A DNA stretch of 53,161 nt from an uncultured Acetatifactor sp. (GTDB lineage: Bacteria > Bacillota > Clostridia > Lachnospirales > Lachnospiraceae), in NCBI GenBank assembly GCA_910586485.1, contig CAJUIA010000030.1:1-53161 (forward strand). The letters run 5' to 3'. The translations under genes were made by a program, and so were the position numbers. Every line of letters starts with the position of its first letter. Positions within the stretch are counted from its first letter, which is position 1. This document shows positions 24,744-33,743 of the stretch, piece after piece. Below the pieces are notes generated by a model, which was not told where the DNA came from, searched no databases, and was given only the letters and a program-made list of their open reading frames with translations.

Positions 24744-25460
24744 ATGGTGATTGGAATGAGCGAGAGACAATATGGCGGAAATATTTTAATCTACGGCGTG
24801 GAAGGAGCTTCGGAAGCCCTGGAATGTATGCTGAAGGGCAGTGGCTTTGGGGTGGAAAGGCTGAACACAAGGGAAGAACTGACAGAGAGTTTCCCGAAGA
24901 AGGAGACGACACTGCTGTTATTTGATTTTCAGACGGAAGCCGGAAACGACGCGGCGGCGCTGGGACTGCTGTCGGATTTAAGGAAGGACTGCAGCAAGCC
25001 GATCATAGCCATTGTGGACAGGGGAAGGGAGATGCTGCGGATCCTGGCTTTAAACGCCGGCGCCGATGATCTGCTGGACAGCGAATGCTCATGTTTGGAA
25101 AGCCTTGCCCGCATTCAGGCGCAGATCCGCTGTTACCGCAGGCTCACGGTGGAAAGAAAGGCCTGTTCGATGAAGCTGGACGACCTGGAGGTGGACGATA
25201 ATGCAAAGCTGGTTCTGGTAAAGGGAAACAGGGTGAATCTGACGCCTACGGAATATAAAATTCTGCATCTGCTTATGGAGCGGCCCGGACGCGTGCTTTC
25301 CAATAAGGAGATTTATGAAAGTATCTGGAAGATGGCGCCCATTGGCGCGGATAATACGGTAGCGGTGCATATCCGCCATATTCGGGAAAAGATAGAGGAA
25401 AATCCCCAGGAGCCTCATTATCTGCATGTGGTTTGGGGGCAGGGATATAAGGTGGGATAG
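24744..25460 (+). CDS. OmpR-type response regulator with a degenerate receiver
   Basis: A 238-residue DNA-binding protein. The C-terminal winged helix (about residues 140-238) is well kept: VNLTPTEYKILHLLMERPGR, RVLSNKEIYESIW, DNTVAVHIRHIREKIEENP and VVWGQGYKVG. The N-terminal receiver is atypical: the usual acidic pair (VDDE) reads ILIYGVEG, though an Asp remains at the phospho-acceptor place (LLLFDFQTEAG). No histidine kinase is adjacent. ATG 24744 follows GGAAAGG by only 3 nt; GTG 24747 or ATG 24756 could be used instead. It lies 45 nt after the permease gene and may belong to that operon. Confidence 0.85.
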   Translation: MVIGMSERQYGGNILIYGVEGASEALECMLKGSGFGVERLNTREELTESFPKKETTLLLFDFQTEAGNDAAALGLLSDLRKDCSKPIIAIVDRGREMLRILALNAGADDLLDSECSCLESLARIQAQIRCYRRLTVERKACSMKLDDLEVDDNAKLVLVKGNRVNLTPTEYKILHLLMERPGRVLSNKEIYESIWKMAPIGADNTVAVHIRHIREKIEENPQEPHYLHVVWGQGYKVG

Positions 25461-25552
25461 AGTCGGTTTTTGTAGTGGAAAAATACCGTACACCATGATA
25501 TAATAGGCGCAGTGAGTCCATTAGCGGGCAAAATATATCCGGAGGTACAGGT

Positions 25553-26191
25553 GTGAAACTGACATGCTTTGCAAGGCCGCCCAAGTTTAGAAACAGGCTG
25601 CTTATGGTGATGATAGGGGTTATTGCGCAGGGGTTTGGGTTGTCGTTGTTAATCCGGCTGAATCTGGGGACGGACCCCTGTTCCTGTCTGACACAGGGAA
25701 TCATCCGCTACATAAACATCAGCTTTGGAACAGCCCAGCTTTTATGCCACCTGGTTACCTTTCTTTTTGTAATTCGCTTTGATATGAGCCTGATTGGCTT
25801 CGGAACCATAGGCAATATGGTGTTTTTGGGCTATATTGCGGATTTTTGGGGATGGGTGTGGGACAGAATGCTTCCGGCAGATTTTTTTCGGCAGCCAGAG
25901 GTGCGCTTCGGGCTGCTGATTCCTGTGCTGGCGGTCTTTATTTTGGGCGCTTCCACCTATATTACCGCGGGGCTGGGGACCTCGCCTTATGACGGGCTGC
26001 CCTTTATTTTAGCGAGTCATGTGAAAAAGCTGCCTTTTAAGGCGGTGAGAATGATTTGGGATATTGCGTTTATGACAGTGGGCTTTCTGCTGGGTGGAGA
26101 CGTGGGAATCGTCACGGTGGCGGTGGCGTTTTTCTTAGGTCCGGTGATCACCTGGCTGGGGAAAAGGCTGAAGCGGATTATTTCCGAATAG
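25553..26191 (+). CDS. YczE/YyaS-like membrane protein
   Basis: A 212-residue protein of the YczE/YyaS/YitT-like family (COG2364), with five to six membrane segments. Diagnostic stretches are GLSLLIRLNLGTDPCSCL and TAGLGTSPYDGLPFILA, an internal pseudo-repeat with a Gly-Thr-(D/S)-P core in each half. Function unknown in the family. The start is GTG 25553 with CCGGAGG upstream. A possible -10 (TATAAT) lies about 55 nt upstream, with only a weak -35. tcdA follows 12 nt downstream, so the two are likely cotranscribed. Confidence 0.88.
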   Translation: MKLTCFARPPKFRNRLLMVMIGVIAQGFGLSLLIRLNLGTDPCSCLTQGIIRYINISFGTAQLLCHLVTFLFVIRFDMSLIGFGTIGNMVFLGYIADFWGWVWDRMLPADFFRQPEVRFGLLIPVLAVFILGASTYITAGLGTSPYDGLPFILASHVKKLPFKAVRMIWDIAFMTVGFLLGGDVGIVTVAVAFFLGPVITWLGKRLKRIISE

Positions 26192-26203
26192 TGGAGAATA
26201 TCT

Positions 26204-26938
26204 ATGGAAAGCTGGTCAGAGAGGACAAAGCAGCTGCTTGGCAGTGAGAATATGGAAAAGCTGGCCCGGTCAAGGGTAGCGGTATTTGGTGTGGGCGGCG
26301 TAGGCGGATATGTGGTGGAGGCCCTGGCCAGATGCGGTGTGGGCTTTCTGGATTTGACAGATGCGGACGTGGTGGCGCCAAGCAACATAAACCGCCAGAT
26401 CCTTGCCACGGTCAGCACCATAGGAAGACCTAAGGTGGAAGCGGCACGGGACAGGGTGAGAGACATTAATCCGGACTGCCGGGTTAAGATTCATAAGATT
26501 TTTTATCTGCCGGAGACGGCAGATCATTTTGATTTCAGGGAGTATGACTATGTGGTGGACGCCATTGACACCGTTTCGGGAAAGCTGATGCTGGCGGAGC
26601 AGGCAAGGGCGGCGGGAACGCCCATCATCAGCTCCATGGGGGCGGGAAATAAGCTGGACCCCACAGCCTTTCGCGTGGCGGACATCTACGAGACGAAGGT
26701 TTGTCCTCTGGCGAAGGTGATGCGCAGGGAGCTGCGCCGGAGGGGAATTGAAGCCCTGAAGGTAGTGTATTCCGAGGAAGAGCCCCTTAAGCGGGGCCGG
26801 ACTCCCGGCAGTGTATCCTTTGTACCCTCCGTGGCAGGATTGATTGTGGCGGGGGAAGTGGTGAAGGATTTACTGGGAAGAGAAGCGACGCGTTTATCGT
26901 CGGAGCTTTCGCTTTGCAGGATGGAGAGCAATATTTGA
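26204..26938 (+). CDS. tcdA: tRNA threonylcarbamoyladenosine dehydratase
   Basis: TcdA (formerly CsdL/YgdL) is an E1-like ATP-dependent enzyme that cyclises the t6A modification at position 37 of ANN-decoding tRNAs. The 244 residues show the nucleotide-binding loop VFGVGGVGGYVVEALAR, the E1-type NINRQ motif, DYVVDAIDTVSGK, and SSMGAGNKLDPTAFRVADI, all typical of the family. The C-terminal third (GRTPGSVSFVPSVAGLI) is also conserved. Length is normal. It sits between the YczE-like gene and folD with short gaps. Confidence 0.93.
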   Translation: MESWSERTKQLLGSENMEKLARSRVAVFGVGGVGGYVVEALARCGVGFLDLTDADVVAPSNINRQILATVSTIGRPKVEAARDRVRDINPDCRVKIHKIFYLPETADHFDFREYDYVVDAIDTVSGKLMLAEQARAAGTPIISSMGAGNKLDPTAFRVADIYETKVCPLAKVMRRELRRRGIEALKVVYSEEEPLKRGRTPGSVSFVPSVAGLIVAGEVVKDLLGREATRLSSELSLCRMESNI

Positions 26939-26954
26939 CAAGGAGGCATGAACG

Positions 26955-27782
26955 ATGTACAAAATCATTGACGGGAAGAAGATTTCACAGGAGATCAAAG
27001 ACGAGTTGAGAGAAAAAGCGGCACAGCTGAAGGCTGCGGGTGAGAGCAGGTGTCTGGCGGTGATCCAGGTGGGAGCGGATCCGGCCTCCAGCGTTTATGT
27101 GAACAATAAGAAAAAGGCCTGCGAGTATGTGGGCATTGAATCCTTAAGCTATAGCCTGCCGGAAGAAACCAGGGAGGAAGAGCTGTTAAAGCTGATTGGC
27201 GAGCTGAATGCAAAGAAAAGTGTAAGCGGTATTCTGGTCCAGCTGCCTCTGCCGGAGCATATTAACGAAGAGAAGATTCTGCTTGCCATATCACCGGACA
27301 AGGATGTGGACGGATTTCATCCTGTCAGTGTGGGCAATTTAAGCATTGGCAGGCCCGGCTTTGTATCCTGTACTCCGGCGGGCGTGATTCAGCTCTTAAA
27401 GCGTTCGGGCATTGAGATTCAGGGCAAGGAGTGCGTGGTGCTGGGGCGGAGCAACATCGTGGGCAAGCCCATGGCCATGCTGCTGCTGCGGGAAAACGGC
27501 ACGGTTACGGTCTGTCATTCCAAAACGGTGAATCTGAGAGAGGTTACCAGACGGGCGGATATTCTGGTGGTGGCCATCGGCAAACCGAAGTTTATAGACG
27601 AGAGCTATGTAAAGGAGGGGACCGTAGTGATTGACGTAGGGATCCACAGGGATGAAAATAACAAGCTTTGCGGGGATGTGGATTTTGAAAGGGTGGCACC
27701 TCACTGCAGCGCCATCACGCCGGTCCCCGGCGGCGTTGGCCCCATGACCATTGCCATGCTGATGAGCAACTGCGTGGGCTGA
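26955..27782 (+). CDS. folD: Bifunctional methylene-THF dehydrogenase / methenyl-THF cyclohydrolase
   Basis: FolD interconverts 5,10-methylene-, methenyl- and 10-formyl-tetrahydrofolate in the cytosol, using NADP. The 275 residues contain YVNNKKKACEYVGI with the catalytic Lys, SGILVQLPLPEHI, the DKDVDGFHP motif, the nucleotide loop VVLGRSNIVGKPMA and the C-terminal PVPGGVGPMTIAMLM. Length and order are those of the family. AAGGAGG precedes the ATG. A promoter for the following transporter operon begins 22 nt after its stop. Confidence 0.97.
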   Translation: MYKIIDGKKISQEIKDELREKAAQLKAAGESRCLAVIQVGADPASSVYVNNKKKACEYVGIESLSYSLPEETREEELLKLIGELNAKKSVSGILVQLPLPEHINEEKILLAISPDKDVDGFHPVSVGNLSIGRPGFVSCTPAGVIQLLKRSGIEIQGKECVVLGRSNIVGKPMAMLLLRENGTVTVCHSKTVNLREVTRRADILVVAIGKPKFIDESYVKEGTVVIDVGIHRDENNKLCGDVDFERVAPHCSAITPVPGGVGPMTIAMLMSNCVG

Positions 27783-27803
27783 AGGCGTCTTTACGAAAAA
27801 CTC

Positions 27804-27831
27804 TTGCAAATAACGAATTCTATGGTAAAAT
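27804..27831 (+). promoter_or_regulatory. Promoter of the peptide-importer operon
   Basis: TTGCAA (27804-27809), 16-nt spacer, TAAAAT (27826-27831). The leader to ATG 27883 is about 45 nt. Confidence 0.6.
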
Positions 27832-27882
27832 GAGGGTGACAATCGAATAGTGAGAGGTTTATGAATCGAAGAGGAGAAGAGT

Positions 27883-29451
27883 ATGAAAAAGAAACTTTTC
27901 AGTTTACTTTTAACGGCGCTTCTGACGATGGCTGTACTGGGCGGATGCGGCTCAGACGGTACAGGAGAGTCTTCGGGGAATAATTCCTCAAAAGGTACAT
28001 CTGCTGTGGAGCCGGCAGGTGAGCCGGTCTACGGAGGCTCCGTTGTTGTAGGAATACAGCAGGATATTGACAGTCTTGACCCACACAAAGCACTTGCGGC
28101 AGGAACTAAGGAAATTCTGTTTAACATCTTTGAGGGCCTGGTAAAGCCCGATAAGAACGGCGATTTGATGAAAGCAGTCGCCAGCGATTACACCGTTTCC
28201 GAGGATGGTCTGGTTTATACCTTTACCTTAAGAGAGGGTGTAAAGTTCCATAACGGCAGTGCTGTGACGGCTGAGGATGTAAAATATTCTCTGGAAAGGG
28301 CTTCCGGCCTTCTGGACGGCACACCGTTGATTTCATCATTAAAGGTTTTAACGAGCGTAGATATAATTGACGAAAAAACGGTTCAGGTCACAGTGGGCAG
28401 CGCAAATACGGAGCTGATTTACAGCTTTGTGGCGGCCATCATTCCTGCAGGCAGCGGGGAGGATGAGAGCGGGACACCCATTGGCACCGGACCGTTTTCT
28501 TTTGTGTCCTATACGCCTCAGGAGGGCATTGTCGTAAAAAAGAACAGTGATTACTGGCAGCAGGGACTGCCCTATCTGGATGAGGTGAATTTCAAGATTA
28601 TCACCAGCACGGATACGGCCCTGCTGGAGCTGCAGGGAGGCTCGATCGACATCTATCCTTACCTGACGGACAGCCAGGCAAACGAGTTAAAGAGCAGCTT
28701 TCAGATCCTGTCTGCGCCCTCGGCGGTGGTGCAGGCGCTGTATTTAAACAATGCCGATCCCCTGTTAAGCGACGTGCGGATCAGGCAGGCAATCTGCTAT
28801 GCGCTGGATAAGGATGAGGTCAATGATTTCCTGGCAGGGGGCAATGCTACAATCATCAGTACGGCAATGCTGCCCACGCTGCAAACCTATTATGTGGATC
28901 TGAATGATACTTACGGCACCGGAGCCAATATCGAGAAGGCAAAGGAGCTGATGGCGGATGCAGGGTATCCTGACGGATTTGATCTGGAGATCACCGTTCC
29001 CTCCAATTATGAGTATCACGTGCAGACGGCAGAGGTGGTGGTAGAGCAGTTAAAGAAGGCGGGAATCAATGCGGTCATCAATCCTGTGGAGTGGAATACC
29101 TGGCTGGAGGACTGCTACAACGGACGCAAATATCAGTCCACTATCAGCGGCCTCACAAGCGATGCCACGCCGGGCTATATGATGAACAGATTCCAGACCG
29201 ATTCCAAGAAGAATTTTATTAATTTTACCAATGCCGAGTATGATCAGGTGTATGATCAGGCGGCGGCAGCAATGGATCCGGAGGAAAAGGCGGGATACTA
29301 TAAGCAGCTTCAGCAGATACTGTGTGATGAGGCGGGAAGCGCGTTTATCCAGGTGCCGGCCATCACCATTGCCGTAAATCCCAAGCTGGGGGGATATACC
29401 TTCTATCCTGTATATGTGCAGGATATGAGTACGGTGTATTTTGTGGAATAA
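27883..29451 (+). CDS. Oligopeptide/dipeptide ABC importer, solute-binding lipoprotein
   Basis: A 522-residue family 5 solute-binding protein that captures peptides, or in some relatives nickel or sugars, outside the membrane. A lipoprotein signal with lipobox LGGC occurs near residues 18-21. A Ser/Gly-rich linker follows, then the family 5 fold with DSLDPHKALAAGTKEILFNI, FEGLVKPDKNG, YTFTLREGVKFHNG and AEDVKYSLERA. Length is usual. It heads a four-gene operon with two permeases and a fused ATPase. The whole importer lies directly upstream of the XRE-TPR regulator island. The substrate cannot be settled from sequence. Confidence 0.9.
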   Translation: MKKKLFSLLLTALLTMAVLGGCGSDGTGESSGNNSSKGTSAVEPAGEPVYGGSVVVGIQQDIDSLDPHKALAAGTKEILFNIFEGLVKPDKNGDLMKAVASDYTVSEDGLVYTFTLREGVKFHNGSAVTAEDVKYSLERASGLLDGTPLISSLKVLTSVDIIDEKTVQVTVGSANTELIYSFVAAIIPAGSGEDESGTPIGTGPFSFVSYTPQEGIVVKKNSDYWQQGLPYLDEVNFKIITSTDTALLELQGGSIDIYPYLTDSQANELKSSFQILSAPSAVVQALYLNNADPLLSDVRIRQAICYALDKDEVNDFLAGGNATIISTAMLPTLQTYYVDLNDTYGTGANIEKAKELMADAGYPDGFDLEITVPSNYEYHVQTAEVVVEQLKKAGINAVINPVEWNTWLEDCYNGRKYQSTISGLTSDATPGYMMNRFQTDSKKNFINFTNAEYDQVYDQAAAAMDPEEKAGYYKQLQQILCDEAGSAFIQVPAITIAVNPKLGGYTFYPVYVQDMSTVYFVE

Positions 29452-29487
29452 AGTAATTTTTTATAAAACAGGAAAGGAGGCAGTCAC

Positions 29488-30447
29488 ATGAAACTGTTTA
29501 TTAAAAAAATCATCACTCTCATTATGACATTGTTTCTGGTTTCCGTGGCTGCCTTCCTTGCCTTTCAGATTATTCCGGGGGACGTGGTCACTTCCATTTT
29601 GGGAACGGAGGCCACACCCGAAAGAGAAGAACAGCTTCGGGAAGAGCTGGGATTGAACGATCCGCCTGTGAAACGCTATTTCAAATGGGCCGGGGGTGTG
29701 CTGCGGGGAGACTTTGGACGCAGCTATCAGTATTCTAAAAATATGAACGAGATGATGCCGGTGGCGGAGCTGATCGGGGATAAGCTTCCCGTGACCCTCT
29801 GGCTGGCCGGGCTGTCCATGGTGTTGATCATTTTAGTGTCCATTCCCCTGGGGGTACTCTGGGCAAAGAGTGCCAACCGGTTTCTGGATGCGGCTCTGGG
29901 GGTGATTACCCAAATAACCATGGCTGTTCCTTCCTTTTTTTTGGGGATTCTGGTGACCTTTTTGTTTGGAATTGTGTTCAAGTGGTTTGTTCCGGGCGGT
30001 TACATCAGCTACAGGGAAAGCTTAAGCGGTTTTCTGGGCTACCTGCTGTTCCCGGCGCTGTCCATTGCCTTACCGAAAATTGCCATGACGGCACGTTTTT
30101 TAAGAAATTCCATGCTGACCCAGATGCAGGCGGACTACGTGCGCACGGCTTACAGCAAGGGCTGTACCAGAAAGCGGGTTATGTATGGGCATGTACTGCG
30201 CAACGCATTGATGCCGGTGGTCACCTTTCTGGGCATGATTATTGCGGAGATTGTGGCCGGCAGCATTGTGGTGGAGCAGGTCTTCGGACTGCCCGGCATT
30301 GGGCGGCTGCTGATCAGCTCCATCAATAACCGGGACTTTCCGGTAGTGGAAATCCTGATCCTTTATATTACCTTTGTCGTGATTTTTGTGTATTTTCTGG
30401 TGGATATTCTGTATCGGGTCATTGATCCCAGGATCAGTGAGAAATGA
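29488..30447 (+). CDS. Oligopeptide/dipeptide ABC importer permease (DppB/OppB type)
   Basis: A 319-residue permease with six membrane segments. The N-terminal half has the OppB/DppB features FQIIPGDVVTSILG and LREELGLNDPPVKRYFKW. The coupling loop that contacts the ATPase is seen in YVRTAYSKGCTRKRVMYGHV, followed by LRNALMPVVTFLGM. GGAAAGGAGG precedes the ATG. Its stop overlaps the next permease frame by 4 nt (ATGA). Confidence 0.93.
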   Translation: MKLFIKKIITLIMTLFLVSVAAFLAFQIIPGDVVTSILGTEATPEREEQLREELGLNDPPVKRYFKWAGGVLRGDFGRSYQYSKNMNEMMPVAELIGDKLPVTLWLAGLSMVLIILVSIPLGVLWAKSANRFLDAALGVITQITMAVPSFFLGILVTFLFGIVFKWFVPGGYISYRESLSGFLGYLLFPALSIALPKIAMTARFLRNSMLTQMQADYVRTAYSKGCTRKRVMYGHVLRNALMPVVTFLGMIIAEIVAGSIVVEQVFGLPGIGRLLISSINNRDFPVVEILILYITFVVIFVYFLVDILYRVIDPRISEK

Positions 30448-31271
30448 GGAAAGGCGCCATGAAAAAATTGGACGGCGGAAAATGGAATAAATACTTAACG
30501 GTGGGCCTGATTATGACAGGTCTTGCTCTGGCGCTGGGAATTTTGGGATTTTTCTGGACGCCCTACAGTACCACGGCCATGTCCGCCGCGGAAAAATTTG
30601 CGGCGCCGTCTCTGCGCCATCTTTTTGGCACGGATAATTTCGGGCGGGATATATTTTCCAGAGTGATGCAGGGCTTGAGTACGACGATTGTGATCGGCTG
30701 CCTGGTGGTTGCCTTTTCGGCCTCCGCAGGTATTCTTCTGGGGGCGCTGACCGGTTATTTCGGAGGTCTTGTGGATGAGATCGTCATGCGGATTACCGAT
30801 GCCGTCAACGGCTTTCCCAGCATCCTTCTGGCCTTGGTGTTGATCAGTATTCTGGGGAACGGAAGACAGAATGTGATTCTTGCTCTGGGCATCGTGTTCA
30901 TACCCAGCTATGTGCGGATTGTCCGCAGTGAATTCATACGGCTTCGGGACGCGGATTATATCTGCCGTGCAAGGCTTATGGGTGTGAGCAGAATGCGGAT
31001 CTTATTTATTCATATACTGCCCAATATTTTTTCCGTGTTCTGGGTTTCGGTAATGATCGGGTTTAATAATGCCATACTGGCCGAGTCGGGCATGAGCTAT
31101 CTGGGAATCGGGGTGCAGCCGCCGGATGCCAGCCTGGGAAAAATGCTCTCGGATGCTCAGGGGTATCTGCAGAATGCACCCTGGTATGCTTTGGCGCCGG
31201 GGCTGACGATTGTATGGGTGGTATTGGGTTTTTCATTGTTCAGCGAGGGAATCAGACGCCTCGAAGGGTAA
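30444..31271 (+). CDS. Oligopeptide/dipeptide ABC importer permease (DppC/OppC type)
   Basis: A 275-residue permease with six membrane segments. It has the OppC/DppC hallmarks RHLFGTDNFGRDIFSRVMQG near residue 50 and the coupling loop DADYICRARLMGVSRMRILF. It ends with the conserved EGIRRLEG. ATG 30444 overlaps the previous stop; ATG 30459 has a better site (AGGAAAGG 7 nt upstream) and may be the true start, giving 270 residues. It pairs with the upstream DppB-type subunit to form the channel. Confidence 0.93.
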   Translation: MRKGAMKKLDGGKWNKYLTVGLIMTGLALALGILGFFWTPYSTTAMSAAEKFAAPSLRHLFGTDNFGRDIFSRVMQGLSTTIVIGCLVVAFSASAGILLGALTGYFGGLVDEIVMRITDAVNGFPSILLALVLISILGNGRQNVILALGIVFIPSYVRIVRSEFIRLRDADYICRARLMGVSRMRILFIHILPNIFSVFWVSVMIGFNNAILAESGMSYLGIGVQPPDASLGKMLSDAQGYLQNAPWYALAPGLTIVWVVLGFSLFSEGIRRLEG

Positions 31272-31289
31272 CCGGAACAGGAGAAGGTT

Positions 31290-32942
31290 ATGATACGGAT
31301 TGAGAATCTTTCCGTGGCCTTTGACGGCACGGAGGTGGTAAAAAACGTAAATCTGGAGCTGAAGGACGGGGAGATTCTGGGCGTGGTGGGAGAATCCGGT
31401 TCGGGCAAGTCCGTGACGGCCCTGACGCTGATGGGGCTGGTGGCGGATACGGCGGAAATGACATCCGGCCGGATTGTTTTTGATGATGTGGTTCTCAGGG
31501 AAGCGGGAAAACCCGTGGACAGGGCGCTGTACCGGAAATATCAGGGGGCGGAAATGTCCATGGTCTTTCAGGAGCCCATGACTTCCTTAAATCCCACCCA
31601 GAGGGTAGGCAGGCAGGTGGAAGAGATACTGCGCCTGCATACAGACTTTACCAGGGAGGAAATTCGCACAAGGGTGCTGGAGACTTTTGCGGCGGTGGGA
31701 CTGAAAAGTGCGGAAACCGTTTATGCAAGCTATCCCCATCAGCTCTCCGGAGGTATGCGGCAGAGGGTGATGATTGCCATGGCGGTGATTCTTCATCCGG
31801 ATCTGGTGGTCTGTGATGAGCCGACTACGGCTCTTGATGTAACCATTCAGAATCAGATTATTGAGCTGTTACGAGTTATTAACGAAAAAGAACAGAATTC
31901 CATGCTCTTTATCACTCATGACCTGAATCTGGCCCGCAGGATCTGTCACCGGGTGGCGGTTATGAAGGACGGCAGGGTGGTGGAGCTTGGCAGGACAAAG
32001 GATATTTTTGAACACCCGCAGGAGGCTTATACAAAAGAGCTGATCGAAGCCGTGCCCTCCCGCTTACAGCGGAGAGTTTCCGTTTTTCAGCAAAAGTACC
32101 GGGAATTGGACAAAGAGGCAGGATTTGAGCAGGGCGGAGTTTTGCGTGCCGGGCAGGAGGGCGATTGTCGGAAGCAGGAAGGCGCCGGAGGCCCGGTGCT
32201 GGAGGTACGGGACCTGTCAGTCTTTTACCAGGATGGCAGCAACAGCCTGTTTTCACGTAAAAAGCGCCATGCGGCAGTGCAGGGAGCGGAATTTACCATC
32301 TACAGAGGTGAGAGCCTGGGGCTGGTGGGGGAGAGCGGCTGCGGCAAGACTACCCTTTCCAAGGCAATTTTGGGTATGAATCGTGACATTACCGGTGAAA
32401 TCCGCCATGGCACCGTCCGTCCGCAGATGATCTTTCAGGACCCTTACAGCAGCTTAAATCCTGCAAAGACCATCGGCTGGCTGCTGCAGGAGCCCCTGCG
32501 GGCAGCAGGATTGCTGGATCAGTCTCTGCGCCTGAGCAAGGCAGATATGGAAGCGGCGGCATATGATATGCTGCGCCGGGTGGGTATGGAGGAAAAATAT
32601 TTCCACCGTAAGCCCAATCAGCTTTCCGGCGGACAGAGGCAGAGAGTCAGCATCGGTCAGGCGCTGATTACGAATCCCGGACTGGTGGTGGCTGACGAGC
32701 CGGTGTCCGCGCTGGATGTGACCATTCAGGCTCAGATTATGGAGCTGATGCAAAAGCTGCAGCAGGAAATGCAGCTCTCTTATTTGTTTATTTCCCATGA
32801 CATTAATGTAGTTTACAAGATGTGCGATCGGATCATGGTGATGAAAGAAGGGAAGATCATAGAAATCGGGGAGACGGATGAGGTTTTTGACTGCCCGAAG
32901 CAGGAATACACCAAGGAGCTGCTGGGAAACAGGGGTAAATAG
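31290..32942 (+). CDS. Fused dual ATP-binding protein of the peptide importer (DppD-DppF type)
   Basis: One 550-residue polypeptide carries both ATPase domains that most peptide importers encode as two genes. Domain 1 (residues 1-260) has Walker A GESGSGKSV, signature LSGGMRQRV and Walker B VVCDEPTTALDV. A linker of about 40 residues rich in Gly, Glu and Arg follows. Domain 2 (about 305-550) has Walker A GESGCGKTT, signature LSGGQRQRV and Walker B VVADEPVSALDV. It powers the upstream permeases. The usual Cys-rich C-terminal tail of OppD after the first domain is missing. It is the last gene of the operon; no terminator is obvious after it. Confidence 0.92.
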   Translation: MIRIENLSVAFDGTEVVKNVNLELKDGEILGVVGESGSGKSVTALTLMGLVADTAEMTSGRIVFDDVVLREAGKPVDRALYRKYQGAEMSMVFQEPMTSLNPTQRVGRQVEEILRLHTDFTREEIRTRVLETFAAVGLKSAETVYASYPHQLSGGMRQRVMIAMAVILHPDLVVCDEPTTALDVTIQNQIIELLRVINEKEQNSMLFITHDLNLARRICHRVAVMKDGRVVELGRTKDIFEHPQEAYTKELIEAVPSRLQRRVSVFQQKYRELDKEAGFEQGGVLRAGQEGDCRKQEGAGGPVLEVRDLSVFYQDGSNSLFSRKKRHAAVQGAEFTIYRGESLGLVGESGCGKTTLSKAILGMNRDITGEIRHGTVRPQMIFQDPYSSLNPAKTIGWLLQEPLRAAGLLDQSLRLSKADMEAAAYDMLRRVGMEEKYFHRKPNQLSGGQRQRVSIGQALITNPGLVVADEPVSALDVTIQAQIMELMQKLQQEMQLSYLFISHDINVVYKMCDRIMVMKEGKIIEIGETDEVFDCPKQEYTKELLGNRGK

Positions 32943-32979
32943 GGAAGGGATAAATAAAGACTAATATTTTAACTTTTTG

Positions 32980-33008
32980 TTGCCCAAACAGGTGAAAAGG
33001 GATAAAAT
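32980..33008 (+). promoter_or_regulatory. Promoter of the four-helix membrane protein gene
   Basis: TTGCCC (32980-32985), 17-nt spacer, TAAAAT (33003-33008). Downstream, AAATAAGTTA (33056-33065) and TAACTTATTT (33117-33126) form a perfect 10-bp inverted repeat around an AT-rich stretch that holds a second possible -10 (TATAAT). The region 32943-33144 has no gene. Confidence 0.5.
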
Positions 33009-33144
33009 ATTAGCATGATTAATTGGTCTCTTAAGGGATATATTTAAAATTTCACAAATAAGTTATGGGATTATATGGCGTTTGATGATATAATTGATTT
33101 AGAGAAATTTAACCGTTAACTTATTTCAGAAAGGAGAGAAGAAA

Positions 33145-33672
33145 ATGAAGGCATCCGTTACAGAGAACAGGAAAGTTACTTTTATGTCGTCAAAAATAAG
33201 AAAAGTTTTTTTACTTGTTGCAGGAGAGACCGCAATCGTGATAATGATTGGCGCTATTTTCAGACTGATGATGGGACCGGATATAATTGCAGGAATATAT
33301 ATTGATGGTTGGTCAGGGCTTTCGATCATAGGTATGACCTTTGCCGTTTTGGCAGTTGCCGGCTTGCTTAGAGATTTTGGCCGCGCTTTTGGCTATTGTG
33401 TTGCGGATGCTTCTGATATAGCCCATATGCAGGTAAAGAAAGCGGCGGATGCAGTAAAGCTGTCAATGGTAACAGCGGTTTTGACAGGAGTGCTGATAGC
33501 AATTTACAGAGTAATTGGTTTATTATATTCTCCGGTGGTGGCAGAGCCGGAATTTATGCCATTGTTTTTGGCGGATATGATGATCGGTATATTATATGGT
33601 ATCGTAGTCGTCATTTTGCTGCTTCCCATATATGGGAGACTTAAAAAACAAATTAACAGAGATGGCCGATGA
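33145..33672 (+). CDS. Uncharacterised four-segment membrane protein
   Basis: A 175-residue protein I do not recognise. Four hydrophobic segments lie at about residues 22-45 (VFLLVAGETAIVIMIGAIF), 55-75 (GLSIIGMTFAVLAVAGLL), 105-130 (MVTAVLTGVLIAIYRVIGLL) and 140-165 (MIGILYGIVVVILLLPIYG). A conserved-looking loop with GRAFGYCVADASDIAHM separates segments 2 and 3. AGAAAGGAGAG precedes the ATG. It is 71 nt upstream of the XRE-TPR regulator in the same direction, so the two may share a transcript. Codon use is more AT-rich than in the importer genes. Confidence 0.7.
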   Translation: MKASVTENRKVTFMSSKIRKVFLLVAGETAIVIMIGAIFRLMMGPDIIAGIYIDGWSGLSIIGMTFAVLAVAGLLRDFGRAFGYCVADASDIAHMQVKKAADAVKLSMVTAVLTGVLIAIYRVIGLLYSPVVAEPEFMPLFLADMMIGILYGIVVVILLLPIYGRLKKQINRDGR

Positions 33673-33743
33673 AATCAGGTGGATTTGTATCTGCTTGCAA
33701 AGAATACGTAGGATAAAAGCGGAAAGCATGGGAGAAGCAGCGG

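Noticed and set aside
21530..25460. Lantibiotic immunity or biosynthesis cluster
   Set aside because: There is a GntR-ABC pair resembling such exporters, but no precursor peptide or modification enzyme was found nearby.
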